A stretch of 28,336 nucleotides of DNA from Priapulus caudatus (GCF_000485595.1 NW_014577192.1:111725-140060); one strand, 5' to 3'. Positions 17,681-26,810 are shown, numbered from the stretch's first letter. Notes: a model not told the origin generated them from the sequence alone. Program-made: numbers and translations.

Positions 17681-18594
17681 TCAATCCACTGACATCCTCA
17701 GCGCGTGCCGCAGGCTCGAGTCTCCTCTCAGCGTCTCCGTCCGACTGGCCTGTCATAGTTGTGAATATCGTGTACGAGTCGCTCGCACGTGGTACCGCCC
17801 CCGAGAAAGAAAAATCTTGCTCCGTCGCCTCCGTCTTACCGTGTCGCTGAAGTCAAGATGGCCGTTTGATTCGTCGTGAAACGCCGTCACGTGGGTCGCA
17901 ATAACGACAGCAGCCCGCATGTGACGACATCCGACTGAAGAGACACCGCAGTGTCGACAAGTGCTGTTAATGGCAGCCTCGATGAGCTAATGATGTTCGT
18001 ATATACGCGAGAGCTATCGAGAGGACACGTCGAGACGCGCTTGACCAATCGCGTTGAGTCTGGTGTCCGTAAATGTTGGCGTGGCATGGCCGTCACGGCA
18101 GTCGCGGTACGCGGTTGTCGCGAGGTGTAGTCCGCCGCGGTGAATTCGTGAGCGAGTTTGAAGGCCGCGTGGCGGCGCGTGACAGTCACGTAGCGCCGTT
18201 GACATGGCGGCGGCTGATTAAGGAAAGTTTGCATCGTAGGCGCCCCCGCGGCGCGACATCGTATCTTGCAGGCGCGACCGCGTCTGCTCTGGTGCTCGGT
18301 TGACACTCATCGTTGGTACGCGAGTCCGGCTGCGCCGAGGGAAGACATCGCGCCACGTGCATAATACGATGGCTGAACTTACGGGGTGTTTTGCCGCCGC
18401 CGCCGCTTCGCTGCGTGCCAACCATCTCAAAATGGCCGACCGACTGCCTGCGTATGTACTGTGTCCAATGGGAGCGCCGAATAACTGCTCCTCGTCTTGT
18501 GGCAGGCGCAAAGCTCAGTCAGGGAATGGCGACGTTGGGTGGAAATTATGTCTATTGTTTGATCCATGGGAACGTTAACATGTGCTTGGACACT

Positions 18595-19165
18595 CTGGCA
18601 GCCACCATTGTACACTTGCTTGGTCTATTGTTGGACATCATTGTACCACTGTGCTTGTCCATGGCATTTCATCATTGTACACGTCTTGGTCCATGCAATC
18701 CCATCATTGTACACGTGCTTGCTCGCATGGGCATCCAATCATTGTACACGTGCTGGTCCATGGGCCATCCACCATTGTACACTTTGGTCCTGATTGGGCA
18801 TCCATCATCGACACGGTGCTTGGCCCATGGCATCCATCATATTGTACACGGCTTGTCCAATGGGCATCCATCATCTAAACTGTGCTTGACCATGCATCCA
18901 TCATGAAACACGTGCTTGTCGTCATGGGCCATACCAATCATCGTACACGTGCTGACCATGGCATCCATCATTGACACGTGTTGTCTATGCCTCCATTAAT
19001 GCTACACATGGCCTTGTCCTATGGCATGCCATCATTGTACACGGCTGCCTATGGGCATCCATTATGGACACATGCTGTCTATGGCATCCACATTGTACAC
19101 GGTCTTGTCTATTGGCATCCATATTAACATGCTTGGTCCATGGGCATCCATCCTTGTACACGTTT
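18595..19165 (+). repeat. 32 bp minisatellite with embedded palindromes
   Basis: Roughly 18 noisy copies of a unit like ATTGTACACGTGCTTGTCC followed by ATGGGCATCCATC. Each unit contains TGTACA, CACGTG (E-box) and CCATGG or GCATGC palindromes. Open frames in several phases come from the repeat. Indels in most units suggest unpolished sequence. Confidence 0.9.
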
Positions 19166-19892
19166 TGACACCGGCGGCTGCTGTCTGCCAGCCAGACCTG
19201 CGCGTATGCGTCGCTGGATCGCCAAGAGACGTATGAAATCTCGTCATTTCTCGCGCTTGTTGTAACGTCGTCTCATCTGCGAATCCTGAAGGCCCGTAAG
19301 TATCAGCCGATGCGTCGGAATACGTTACCGATAGGTGTCGCTCGTCTCCGATAGGCAGATCAACGCCATGCTCATCGACTTCGTAGGCTTCTGCGTAGTC
19401 TGGGAGTGATGAGAGACAGACCACTATTGGGCGTAAGGAGTAGTAATGTAGTTATAGTTAAACGTAGAGATTGTTTACTAATAAACAGATGATGGCGATC
19501 TTACTCGTTCTAAACCCTCGTCTTTTGAAGGTTATACGCACGTAAGTATTGGCCTTCGCCCAATAATTGAACAATTATTGTTCACCCATTTGAATTGTGC
19601 GGTATTTCGTCTCTGAGAAACGGATGTTTTTATTATATTTCTGTGATAATATTTAGCGAAAAATGCAGTAATCTGCATTTACACCTATGTTAGGTGCCTC
19701 ATCGACGTGTAGAAAGCATGAAAAGTAAAATTAGTCTTGTGAAAAAAATTATGCTATTCTGTCCAGTGATGCACGTACACTTTACAGTTTTCTTGTTACA
19801 GAGCAAGATGTTAAGTTACTATAGTGGTTCGTTGGGGGTAACTTCGTAAATTACCAGCGCATGAGAAGTGTTTTGGCATTTCTATTTTTGCG
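19166..19892. other. Single-copy stretch, nothing firm recognised
   Basis: A minus-strand frame of about 85 non-repeat codons (19170-19424; includes EAYEVDEHGVDLPIGDERHL) is open but has no recognised family and no convincing splice signals. The rest is AT-rich without features. Confidence 0.4.
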
Positions 19893-20023
19893 CGACACAC
19901 ACGCGCACGCACACACGTACACGCACACAACACGCTACATGCACCACACACACACCACCACACGACAGCACACACACACAGCCACATCACACACACACCA
20001 CAACACACACACACAACTGCCCA
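19893..20023 (+). repeat. CA-rich microsatellite
   Basis: Interrupted CACACA tracts with CACCAC and CGCACG breaks. The cysteine/valine-rich minus-strand frame here is GTGTGT read as protein. Confidence 0.9.
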
Positions 20024-20292
20024 CCGCCACCACCCGCCCTGCCGTGGTACCTGGCCGCTGATGACGATCGATAGCGCTCCAGAGCGCTGGTATTATTCCC
20101 CGCTTCCGCTCTCGCGAGCAGCGCTGGCTGGACGCTTGCGCGGTGCGTCTTCGAGATCCTTCGCATCTCTAATAGCTGAGAAAATAATAAGCGTTGGCTA
20201 GAGATCGTTGATCGATCACCCTAAGCTCTGGACATTTCCAAATACGCTGCAGTGGTTAGAACTATATACAAACTAGTTTCGCTCTATGAAAC

Positions 20293-20730
20293 AGCCCACA
20301 CACATACACACGTCACACACACACAACACACCACACACGCGCCGCGCCGCGGCCACAACACATCGAACACAGACACACACACACACACACAACACACACA
20401 CACACACCATACTACAAGCACGCACCCACCAATACACACACACACACACACTACATCAATACATACACGACACACACACACAGTTCACACAACACACACA
20501 CAACACAACACACACACAACACACACACTACACGCAAGCACGCACATCACCAATAACACAAACCACCACAGCACCACACACGGCACACACAACACAACCA
20601 CACATCATACACCACACACGCACACACAGCACACACAGACACACACAATACACGCAAGCACGCACACACCAATACACACACACACACACACACAACACAC
20701 AACACACCCACACACACGCACGCATCACAC

Positions 20731-20768
<38 letters not shown>
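20293..20768 (+). repeat. Long interrupted CA microsatellite
   Basis: About 475 bases of CACACA with regular CACGCACG and CAATACACG interruptions. It contains an imperfect higher-order duplication around CTACACGCAAGCACGCAC (20529, 20646). The His/Thr-rich frame of 248 codons beginning at 20252 is a repeat shadow. Confidence 0.92.
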
Positions 20769-20770
<2 letters not shown>

Positions 20771-20777
20771 CAGTACA

Positions 20778-20812
20778 GTATAATATATCCATATATATCG
20801 GATATATTATAC
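20778..20812. repeat. Perfect 13 bp AT-rich palindrome
   Basis: GTATAATATATCC (20778-20790) and GGATATATTATAC (20800-20812) around a 9-base loop, right at the end of the CA array. Confidence 0.85.
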
Positions 20813-21430
20813 TATTATACTCTCCTTACACTTATTTATAGTATTCCTGTGCACCGGAGTAAGCCTAAATTTCGTTATTCCGTAAGTGCTCTACTTTCTG
20901 ATATCATTGATCTGCAAGCTGATAAGCGTGTCACGACAGCGAAAGGGACTGAAGGGGACCTAGTAGGTGGTAGCTCGTCTGTGAATCGAAAAATTTGAAA
21001 AGATTCTTTTATTTTGAGGTTTTGCGGCATTTCGAGCTTTAATTCGAGCAGAATTATTACTGTCAAAAATTCGGAGAATGTCGGCGAGCAATAATAACTC
21101 TAGGCAAAAAAAGCATTTTCCCGGGAAAACTAGGTTGCATTACGAAAGCGTTGCCGTCTCGTCTGCTGTGAATCTCAAGCGGCTAAGCGTGAGCGCACGC
21201 TGTTATTGTAGTCGGTAAACAAGTAACAGGCGGGCTGGCCGGAATTAATTACATCTCTGCCTCTAAACACAACATGAGCGAAGCTTTTCTGGTTCCAATG
21301 ACGAAAACTACGATATGAATTACATGACCGACGTACGCTGACAGCACAATGATGACACCCAGCCCCCTCCGTCCCCAGCTTCCACGATCTGACATGATTC
21401 TAATCTGAAATCCACAACCCCAACACCTAC
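20813..21430. other. Single-copy stretch, nothing firm recognised
   Basis: An open plus-strand tail to 20998 (FRYSVSALLSDIIDLQADKR) and its minus-strand shadow are both unassigned. No splice model is convincing. Confidence 0.4.
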
Positions 21431-21529
21431 GCTATGTTTTCCCACACCTACCGTAGTTACGGCGCTATGTTTTCCCACACCTACCGTAGTTACGGCGCTA
21501 TGTTTTTCCACACCTACCGTGGTTATAAC
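21431..21529 (+). repeat. Three 33 bp tandem copies
   Basis: Units start at 21431, 21464 and 21497, each beginning GCTATGTTTTCCCACACC and followed by TACCGTAGTTACGGC. The third ends ACCGTGGTTATAAC. The period is exactly 33, so the frame stays open (MFSHTYRSYGA), but this is not evidence of a gene. The last unit holds the LINE target site. Confidence 0.93.
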
Positions 21530-21803
21530 TGCGAATTCGGTGGGCCGTTGTGCTGCTCCTGTCATCAGAATGAAGAAAGACGAAAACCCAAGCATTGCAC
21601 TGACCTGGGCCCCGGAGGGGAAGAGAAAAAAGGGAAGGCCAAGGGAAACATCACGAAGGACAGTGAAGAAAGAAAGGATTACATTAGGGGTTAAAACATG
21701 GAACGAGGCCGAAAGAGCTGCAACGATAAAACGTCATGGAGAAATTTGATTTCCAGCTCTATTCTCCACGAGGAGAGAAGGAACTAAGAGAAGAAGAAGA
21801 ACG
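21528..21803 (+). mobile_element. 5'-truncated LINE, ORF2 C-terminus, with 12 bp TSD
   Basis: The plus-strand frame reads VIRMKKDENPSIALTWAPEG then KRKKGRPRETSRRTVKKE. This is the motif (TWxPEGKRKRGRPxxTWRRTVExE) at the C-terminus of the endonuclease/reverse transcriptase of many animal LINEs. One base shift near 21736 is needed to continue with WRNLISSSILHEERRN and the true stop at 21785-21787. A GAA-rich tail follows. The insert is flanked by perfect copies of ACCGTGGTTATA at 21516-21527 and 21804-21815, so it is a 276-base truncated insertion. The Trp of the TWRRT motif is Ser here. Confidence 0.85.
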
Positions 21804-22029
21804 ACCGTGGTTATACACTGCATTATGCGGCCCCTATACTTGGAATCCAAGATGGCCGCCTTCCTCTACCTTGGTGAAGTGGCTCCTATCAAAAATTGAA
21901 AGCTAAGGTAATGAATAGTACAGGGAATAAGTTTGGTGCTTTTATCCGGAACGTCCCCCATCCTTCTCAGATCTGGACCTAAGCCACCTGACTAATTCTA
22001 CACGTGACATATACGCTCCCCGCAGGTAC

Positions 22030-22210
22030 CCACGAGCCAGATGTCGAAGTAGGCCGCCTTAATGAGGTCGTCCATGCTGTCGGCGATGACGTCGGCGACG
22101 TACGGCAGTCGCTTGACGAAAGTGATGATGCGACTCATGCAGGCGCGGATGGCGGTTATCAGGTGGCGCCACATGGTGGCAACCGTCTGTCGCTCCTGTA
22201 GCCCAGCTAA
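22030..22210 (-). CDS. Nuclear-receptor-like ligand-binding-domain exon
   Basis: A minus-strand frame of 60 codons plus one base runs from acceptor TTTCTCTCACCGTGCAATGCAG (tract plus AG at 22211) to donor G/GTACCT at 22029. It contains TMWRHLITAIRACMSRIITF, then VKRLPYVADVIADSMDDLIK, then AAYFDIWLV. This resembles helices 3-5 of a nuclear receptor ligand-binding domain, whose signature is F-A-K-x-L-P-x-F ... D-Q-x-x-L-[IL]-K-x-x-x-[FY]-[ED]-[IV]. The conserved Gln is Asp here. No DNA-binding-domain exon or later LBD exon was found nearby, so this may be an isolated exon of a nested gene, a pseudogene or misplaced sequence. Subfamily not assigned. Confidence 0.5.
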
Positions 22211-22275
22211 CTGCATTGCACGGTGAGAGAAACAGCGCTGTAACATGGCGAGAGACAGCGCGGTAACATCTTCTG

Positions 22276-22402
22276 TCCTGCCGCCATCAGTGTTAGAGGT
22301 GGGTTAAACATACTACCCTGCCGCCATGAGTGTTAGAGGTGGGTTAAACCTACTACCCTGCCGCCATGAGTGTTAGAGGTGGGTTAAACCTACTACCCTG
22401 CA
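22276..22402 (+). repeat. Three clean copies of the 40 bp minisatellite unit
   Basis: Three near-perfect units (CTGCCGCCATGAGTGTTAGA then GGTGGGTTAAACCTACTACC) in the same orientation as the 13.8-16.0 kb array. They define the unit clearly and contrast with the noisy copies in the main array. They end at CCTGCAG, directly against the inverted-ended repeat at 22405. Confidence 0.95.
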
Positions 22403-22404
22403 GA

Positions 22405-22900
22405 TTTTTTTTTTTGGCTTTTATTTATTTCAGAGGTAAAATTGTAGTGGCAGCCCTCGGCCACCATATACCTCCTCTCTATTTTGAATGCATAATTTTC
22501 GCAAAATATTAAAATTCTCGGGAGATATTGCGCATGCGCGAGCACCGTTTTAGGCGTGCAGTACAGACTGAAGACAACTGCATAATATCGCTTGCTGAGA
22601 GAGGGAGTAAGTGTTGGGAGACTGAGGAAATGCAACAGGGAAGATAACTGGGGCGGAAGAAAAAGAGAGAGGATGAGCGACAAACAGGGGAGGCAAGGGG
22701 ACGGGCGGAAGCGGATGAAGTAGGTATTTTGCACCCTACAGGCTAGGGCGCTCTCCTAATTATGATCACAGGTCTACTGATAACAATTAATTACAGAAAT
22801 CGATGCTGAGATGATACCCTATAACCAATTTAAATTCATAATCATCACAAAATATAACAACGGTGCGAGCGATAAAATCGTCGAGCGGAGACTATGTCCA
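22405..22900. repeat. Dispersed repeat, copy 1, with inverted end
   Basis: Starts with a T-run, then GGCTTTTATTTATTTCAGAG, then TAAAATTGTAGTGGCAGCCC, to about 22467; the inverse of this 62-base end is at 26190-26253. About 22600-22860 repeats directly at 25783-26030, including CAGGCTAGGGCGCTCTCCTA and CAATTAATTACAGAAATCGA. It contains TGCGCATGCGCG (22529-22540), an NRF1-type palindrome. Together with copy 2 this could be the ends of one 3.85 kb element or two members of a repeat family. Confidence 0.75.
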
Positions 22901-23287
22901 GCATCATATTATGTGCATATGGCCGTCGGCCGTACGAAAAAGATGGCGCTCTAGCTGCAATTCGCAGATACGCAGGCGCTCGGCGAATTTTACCACGTTT
23001 TCCTATAGTCGGATAGCCCGACAATGATTTGAATTCATAATTTCATCGCATGCTCTATATTTTCGGCGCGAACGGGCATGCAGAAATCCAATATTTCCCC
23101 GTTTGAATCTGAGCAATAAAAAAATGAATTCGTAATTGAAACACATACGCGGTTTATTGGGAATATCTACAGTTAATTTATAGCTGTAGTTTCGCACTTG
23201 CTTTAATGTTGTATGTGTAGACGAAATATAACAAATATGAACTGTATTTTCTGTTACTTTTACTCTGTGGGGAGAATAAAACGAAAG
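22901..23287. other. Intronic stretch, nothing recognised
   Basis: No gene or named repeat supported in this interval. Confidence 0.45.
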
Positions 23288-23460
23288 TTGAAACCTGTCG
23301 TTGTTTCACCGTTGAAAACTTACGTTGTTGCATTGTCGAAAACTGACGTTCTTGCATTGTAGAAAACTGACGTTGTTTCAACTAACAAATACAACAAGTT
23401 TTCAACGCTGTTTCAACGTTGGCTCCTGACGTTGTTTCAACATTATTCCAACGTTATTTG
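23288..23460. repeat. ACGTTG/CAACGT-rich imperfect tandem repeat
   Basis: Units of about 24-27 bases like GTCGAAAACTGACGTTGTTT, with many TTCAACGTTG and ACGTTGTTTCAAC motifs on alternating strands. A related block lies at 25230-25450. Such CAACGTTG-rich families are common in aquatic animal genomes; the mechanism of spread is not visible here. Confidence 0.65.
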
Positions 23461-23874
23461 CCTATATGGATCTTTAAGCAGTTTTGTGGGCCTGACGAAC
23501 GTTATTGAATTATGTAATGTAACGTTTTGAGCCATTGTTACATGAGGAGAATTTTTGGGGTTTGTGTTCCTCAAACTTCGGTCGTTTTGCATTACCAACA
23601 ACTAGAGTAACAAATTGGCAGTTGTTAAATGCAGTCCTAGCTTGGCCTCGTGGAATGCCATTTAATGCACATCAACAATAAAATTACAGCAAAACAGCAA
23701 GGGCTTTCATTTATTGCAAAACTAGTGGTATAACAAGCACGTATTTGTTAGCTAAACTGTGCAAGTGACAGTTAAACGCGGCAGCAGAGCCATTCACAAA
23801 TTCTACGCTACTACCTGCTAGACCACTATTCTGTTCCATGGAGCTCAATGACGGCTCACAGAGCTCCGCGATTC

Positions 23875-24066
23875 AGCAGATCCTCCACGATCTAGCAGAT
23901 CCTCCGCGATCCAGCAGATCCTCTGTGATCTGGCAGAACCTCTGCAAACCAGCAGATTCTCTGCAATCCAGCAGATTCTCTGCGATCCAGCAGCTCTGCG
24001 ATCCAGCAGATCCTTTGTGATCTGGGAGAACCTCTGCAATCCAGCAGTTTCTCTGCGATCTAGCAA
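23875..24066 (+). repeat. 19 bp minisatellite (AGCAGATCCTCTGCGATCC)
   Basis: Eleven or so copies of a 19-base unit beginning AGCAGAT and ending GATCY, one shortened to 16. It runs directly into the small MITE at 24064. All three frames are open by composition only. Confidence 0.92.
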
Positions 24067-24264
24067 GCTTTTTCATTATAGCATGGCGGGTGCTGCCTTT
24101 ACGGTCCTAGTAGTAGTTGCAAATCGCCGAAGGCGGTTTGCGTGCTAGGGGGGTCCGGGGGCTATGATATTTAGCATGACGGCTATGATATTTAGAGTGG
24201 CGGGTGCATTTTAGGATGGCGGGGGTCGACGATGGCCGCCAGGCTATAAGTGCTCTTGGAGAAC
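24064..24264. mobile_element. 188 bp MITE, copy B (inverted relative to copy A)
   Basis: Reverse complement of 12419-12606, ending CTTGGAGAAC at 24255-24264. The other terminal repeat is cut to CAAG where the 19 bp array abuts. An internal 21-base segment, GGCTATGATATTTAG plus RWG, is duplicated in tandem at about 24158-24200. It lies about 130 bases before the last RPS10 exon. Confidence 0.8.
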
Positions 24265-24395
24265 CCTGAATGGGTGTGAATGTTAATAATTTCAAGAGTG
24301 AATAAAAACGAAAACAAAAAACCATTTTTATTCACTCCTAATAGTGTGTATTACGTTATGATAACGGAATATCTCTTTTCTATCCTTCTTTACAG

Positions 24396-24434
24396 AGAGG
24401 TGGCTATGGAAGAGGGAGACCAGCACCGCAATGA
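24396..24434 (+). CDS. RPS10: RPS10 (eS10) terminal coding exon
   Basis: The acceptor TATCCTTCTTTACAG is followed by AGA GGT GGC TAT, giving RGGYGRGRPAPQ and then TGA at 24432-24434. This is the Gly/Arg tail ending typical of animal eS10 (GGFGRGRGxPPQ in vertebrates). It begins on a codon boundary. A poly(A) signal lies 39 bases after the stop. Recognition rests on 12 residues plus the acceptor, orientation and poly(A) signal, which together are convincing. The Arg residues of this tail are known methylation sites in eS10. Confidence 0.9.
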   Translation, partial: RGGYGRGRPAPQ

Positions 24435-24495
24435 TGAGTCAATCGCTGCTGTACATAACGGATTATTAACGAAATAAAAAAAACTCTGACATAAT
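24435..24495 (+). terminator. RPS10: RPS10 3' UTR and poly(A) signal
   Basis: A short 3' UTR after TGA. AATAAA at 24473-24478, followed by an A run and then a T-rich GACGTTTTGTATTTAG stretch, fits a cleavage site about 10-25 bases on. Confidence 0.8.
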
Positions 24496-25225
24496 TGACG
24501 TTTTGTATTTAGTATTTATTGTTGGTGGGAGTGAAGGCAAACCAAACAATTACAATTAAAAGAAGGCACTCGGTTGCCAGTATACTTTATTATCACAACA
24601 GCGCCACCTATGGAAACAATACCGTAGAATGTAATGTCTAGAAGTGACTTTCTGAGGTGCAAGTATGTGGAACTAAATGTTTAATTCCAAAAATATATTG
24701 CTACTAAAAAGGTACTACATAAAAGCAAAAATGCGTTTAGTTAAATGGAAACATGATTACATTATTAGTGTTTTTACATTAATCTTAACAATATTTATAG
24801 ACTCCAGTATTTATTTTGAAATCATTGCTCAAAAGTGCAAAATCTGAAAAAAATGGAGCAAAATACAGTCTAACCTCATACCAGATAAATTACTGGTTAC
24901 ACCAACTTGAAAAACACTAGGAATTCTCGCGCTATCTTGAGATAGTCCGAGATTCGCAAGAAATGGTGGCGGTAATCAAAACGAGTAATCGAAATAGTAA
25001 TAATTAGATTCGTTCATGTTTTGGAGAATATTGCTAAGTACATGTACAAAGGTTCTAAGAGAAGACGTTTTATCATTACTCTAGACAGTTGCTGTTACTC
25101 AAGCAATAATAGGAAGTGTCGTAAAAGTGGGGAAAACACGAGACTGGTTGGAAATTATGTTCGAAATAAATACTTCAACAGCAATGTACATGATACTACC
25201 TTTCTAAGATTTTCTGCAAAGAGAA
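24496..25225. other. AT-rich spacer downstream of RPS10, nothing recognised
   Basis: No supported gene. The 84-codon frame at 25021-25275 has no known motif and runs into the CAACGTTG repeat. Confidence 0.45.
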
Positions 25226-25229
25226 TCCG

Positions 25230-25450
25230 TACGACGTTTCAACGTTGGATTTTGGTTGCGATGTTGCCAACATAAAAAAACAGTCTTCGATCGTATTTCA
25301 AGTACGTCAATTCAACGTCGCGACAAGATGTTGATTCAACGTTGGATTTTGGTTGCGACATCGAACAACATGTATAAACAGCATCTGTTAAATGTCTTTT
25401 TAACTACGTCTCAATTCAACATTGTAAAAAGACGTTGGTTCGACGTTGCA
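25230..25450. repeat. CAACGTTG-rich dispersed repeat, second block
   Basis: Two copies of TTCAACGTTGGATTTTGGTT (about 25238 and 25336) plus related TCAATTCAACRT and GACGTTGGTTCGACGTTG motifs. Same family as 23288-23460. Confidence 0.65.
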
Positions 25451-25469
25451 AACATGTCGGTCACATAAT

Positions 25470-25782
25470 AAACGGGTGATTATCATCATCGTCAATAATG
25501 ACGATGAAGAAGACGGCAAACAACGCTTTACGGATCGGGGGTCGCGGGGCTTCGGACGCGGAGAGTGGGCCGGCGACCACACGAAGGGAGGTGTCCAGGA
25601 AGACGGGACGAGAGAGGGAGATGCCTCTACGGGAGGCCGCGGCACTGACTGGGAGGCGACAGCCGACATCTCTGGGGGGGGGGGAGTTTGCGGCGGGGTG
25701 TCGGAGAGGGAAGCCACTGCAGCCGAAAGGACGCACCGGCGGAGAAGGGTCTAGGGTCTCTCCTAAATCGTCGACCGGAGAC
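25470..25782. other. GC-rich stretch with overlapping open frames, no gene supported
   Basis: CpG-rich and purine-rich on the plus strand, with frames open on both strands. The longest (154 codons from 25498) is low-complexity Arg/Gly/Ser and continues into the dispersed repeat, so I do not call it a gene. AATCGTCGACCGGAGACTAT at 25765 matches 22877-22897, which lies next to repeat copy 1. Confidence 0.5.
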
Positions 25783-26253
25783 TATGTTGTGAGACTGAGG
25801 AAAGGCAGCGGAGAAGATAGCTGGGGCGGGAGAAAAAGAAGGAGGCTGAGCGAAAGAGAATGGAGCAAGGGGACGGGCGAGAGCGGACGAAGTAGGAAAT
25901 TTGCACCCCACAGGCTAGGGCGCTCTCCTAATTATGAACACAGGTCTGCTGATAACAATTAATTACAGAAATCGATGCTGAGATACGCAATAACCATATT
26001 AAATTCATAATAATCACAAAATATAACTCTTCTAGTGAGATATTGCGCATGCGCTAGCACACAAACGTAGCCAGATTATGCACTGGTTTGTATATGCAGC
26101 GGGTACCTTACATGCAAGGTCTTCGTCCTATTTATTAACTGAGGTCTACTAATGGAATATTATTATATAAATCTTTGCTAGAATACCTCTATGGTGGCCG
26201 AGGGCTGCCACTACAATTTTACCTCTGAAATAAATAAAAGCCAAAAAAAAAAT
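25783..26253. repeat. Dispersed repeat, copy 2, with inverted end
   Basis: About 25783-26030 is a direct repeat of 22600-22860. 26190-26253 is the inverse of 22405-22467. TGCGCATGCGCT at 26044-26055 matches the NRF1-like palindrome of copy 1, though placed after the shared block rather than before it. The inverted end leads directly into an AAATCA array. Confidence 0.75.
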
Positions 26254-26255
26254 CT

Positions 26256-26650
26256 AAATCAAAATCAAATTCAAATTCAAAACGAAATCAAAATCGAAAT
26301 CAAAATCAAAATCAAAATCAAAATCAAAATCAAAATATGAAATAAAATTCAAAATCAAAAAACAATAATCAAAATCAAAAATAAATGCAAATCAAAATAG
26401 CAATCAAAACGAAATCAAATCAAAAACAAAATAAAACGAAATCAAAATCAAAATCAAAATCAAAATCCAAATCAAAATCAATAACGAAATCAAAATCAAA
26501 ATCAAACTCAAAATCAAAATAAAATCAAACGAAAATCAAAAATCATAAAATCAAAATAAAATCAAATCAAAACAATCAAATCAAAATCAAAAATCATAAA
26601 CACAATCAAAATCAAAATCAAATCAAAAAATCAAAACGAAACTCAAATTA
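26256..26650 (+). repeat. AAATCA hexanucleotide array
   Basis: About 65 imperfect copies of AAATCA/AAAATC with scattered gaps (AAACGAAATC, AAAATAAAATC). It begins at the poly-A end of the dispersed repeat and may have grown from that tail. Confidence 0.92.
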
Positions 26651-26657
26651 AAAGTAC

Positions 26658-26810
26658 AGTGAAATGAGTTTGTCGTTGGCCGAGAGCTGGCCAAAGTGAA
26701 ATCAGTTTTCGCGTTGGCCGAGAGCATGGCCAAAGTGAAATCAGTTTTCGCGTTGCCGAGAGCGCCAAATAGTGAAATAGTTTCGCTTTGCCCGAGAGCT
26801 CCAATATGAC
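26658..26810 (+). repeat. Four ~37-39 bp tandem copies
   Basis: Unit GTGAAATCAGTTTTCGCG then TTGGCCGAGAGCTGGCCAAA, each with GGCCGAGAGC...GGCC inverted pairs. Units three and four lose bases, again suggesting sequence error. Confidence 0.85.

Larger units (their letters stand above)
13032..24395 (+). other. RPS10 giant intron region; one coding exon missing
   Basis: From the GTGAGC donor to the terminal acceptor is 11.36 kb, very long for a ribosomal protein gene. eS10 should have about 40 more residues between PRPKG and the terminal GGYGRGRPAPQ, including an acidic/basic stretch, an Ala/Gly-rich stretch and FQF. I found no such frame on the plus strand. Codon phases support a missing exon: the upstream exon ends with one spare base and the terminal exon starts on a codon boundary. 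Most of the interval is minisatellite and other repeats. The exon may be lost to misassembly or hidden by errors. Confidence 0.7.

Noticed and set aside
19170-19424. Minus-strand frame with acidic residues (EVDEHGVDLP...)
   Set aside because: Open but without an ATG, convincing splice sites or a recognised family. Kept only as a note.
20252-20998. 248-codon His/Thr-rich open frame
   Set aside because: The frame is produced by CACACA repeats; only its last 50 residues are non-repeat and match nothing known.
25498-25962. 154-codon Arg/Gly/Ser-rich plus-strand frame
   Set aside because: It runs into a dispersed repeat present at 22.6 kb where the frame is not kept, and both strands are open because of GC-rich composition.
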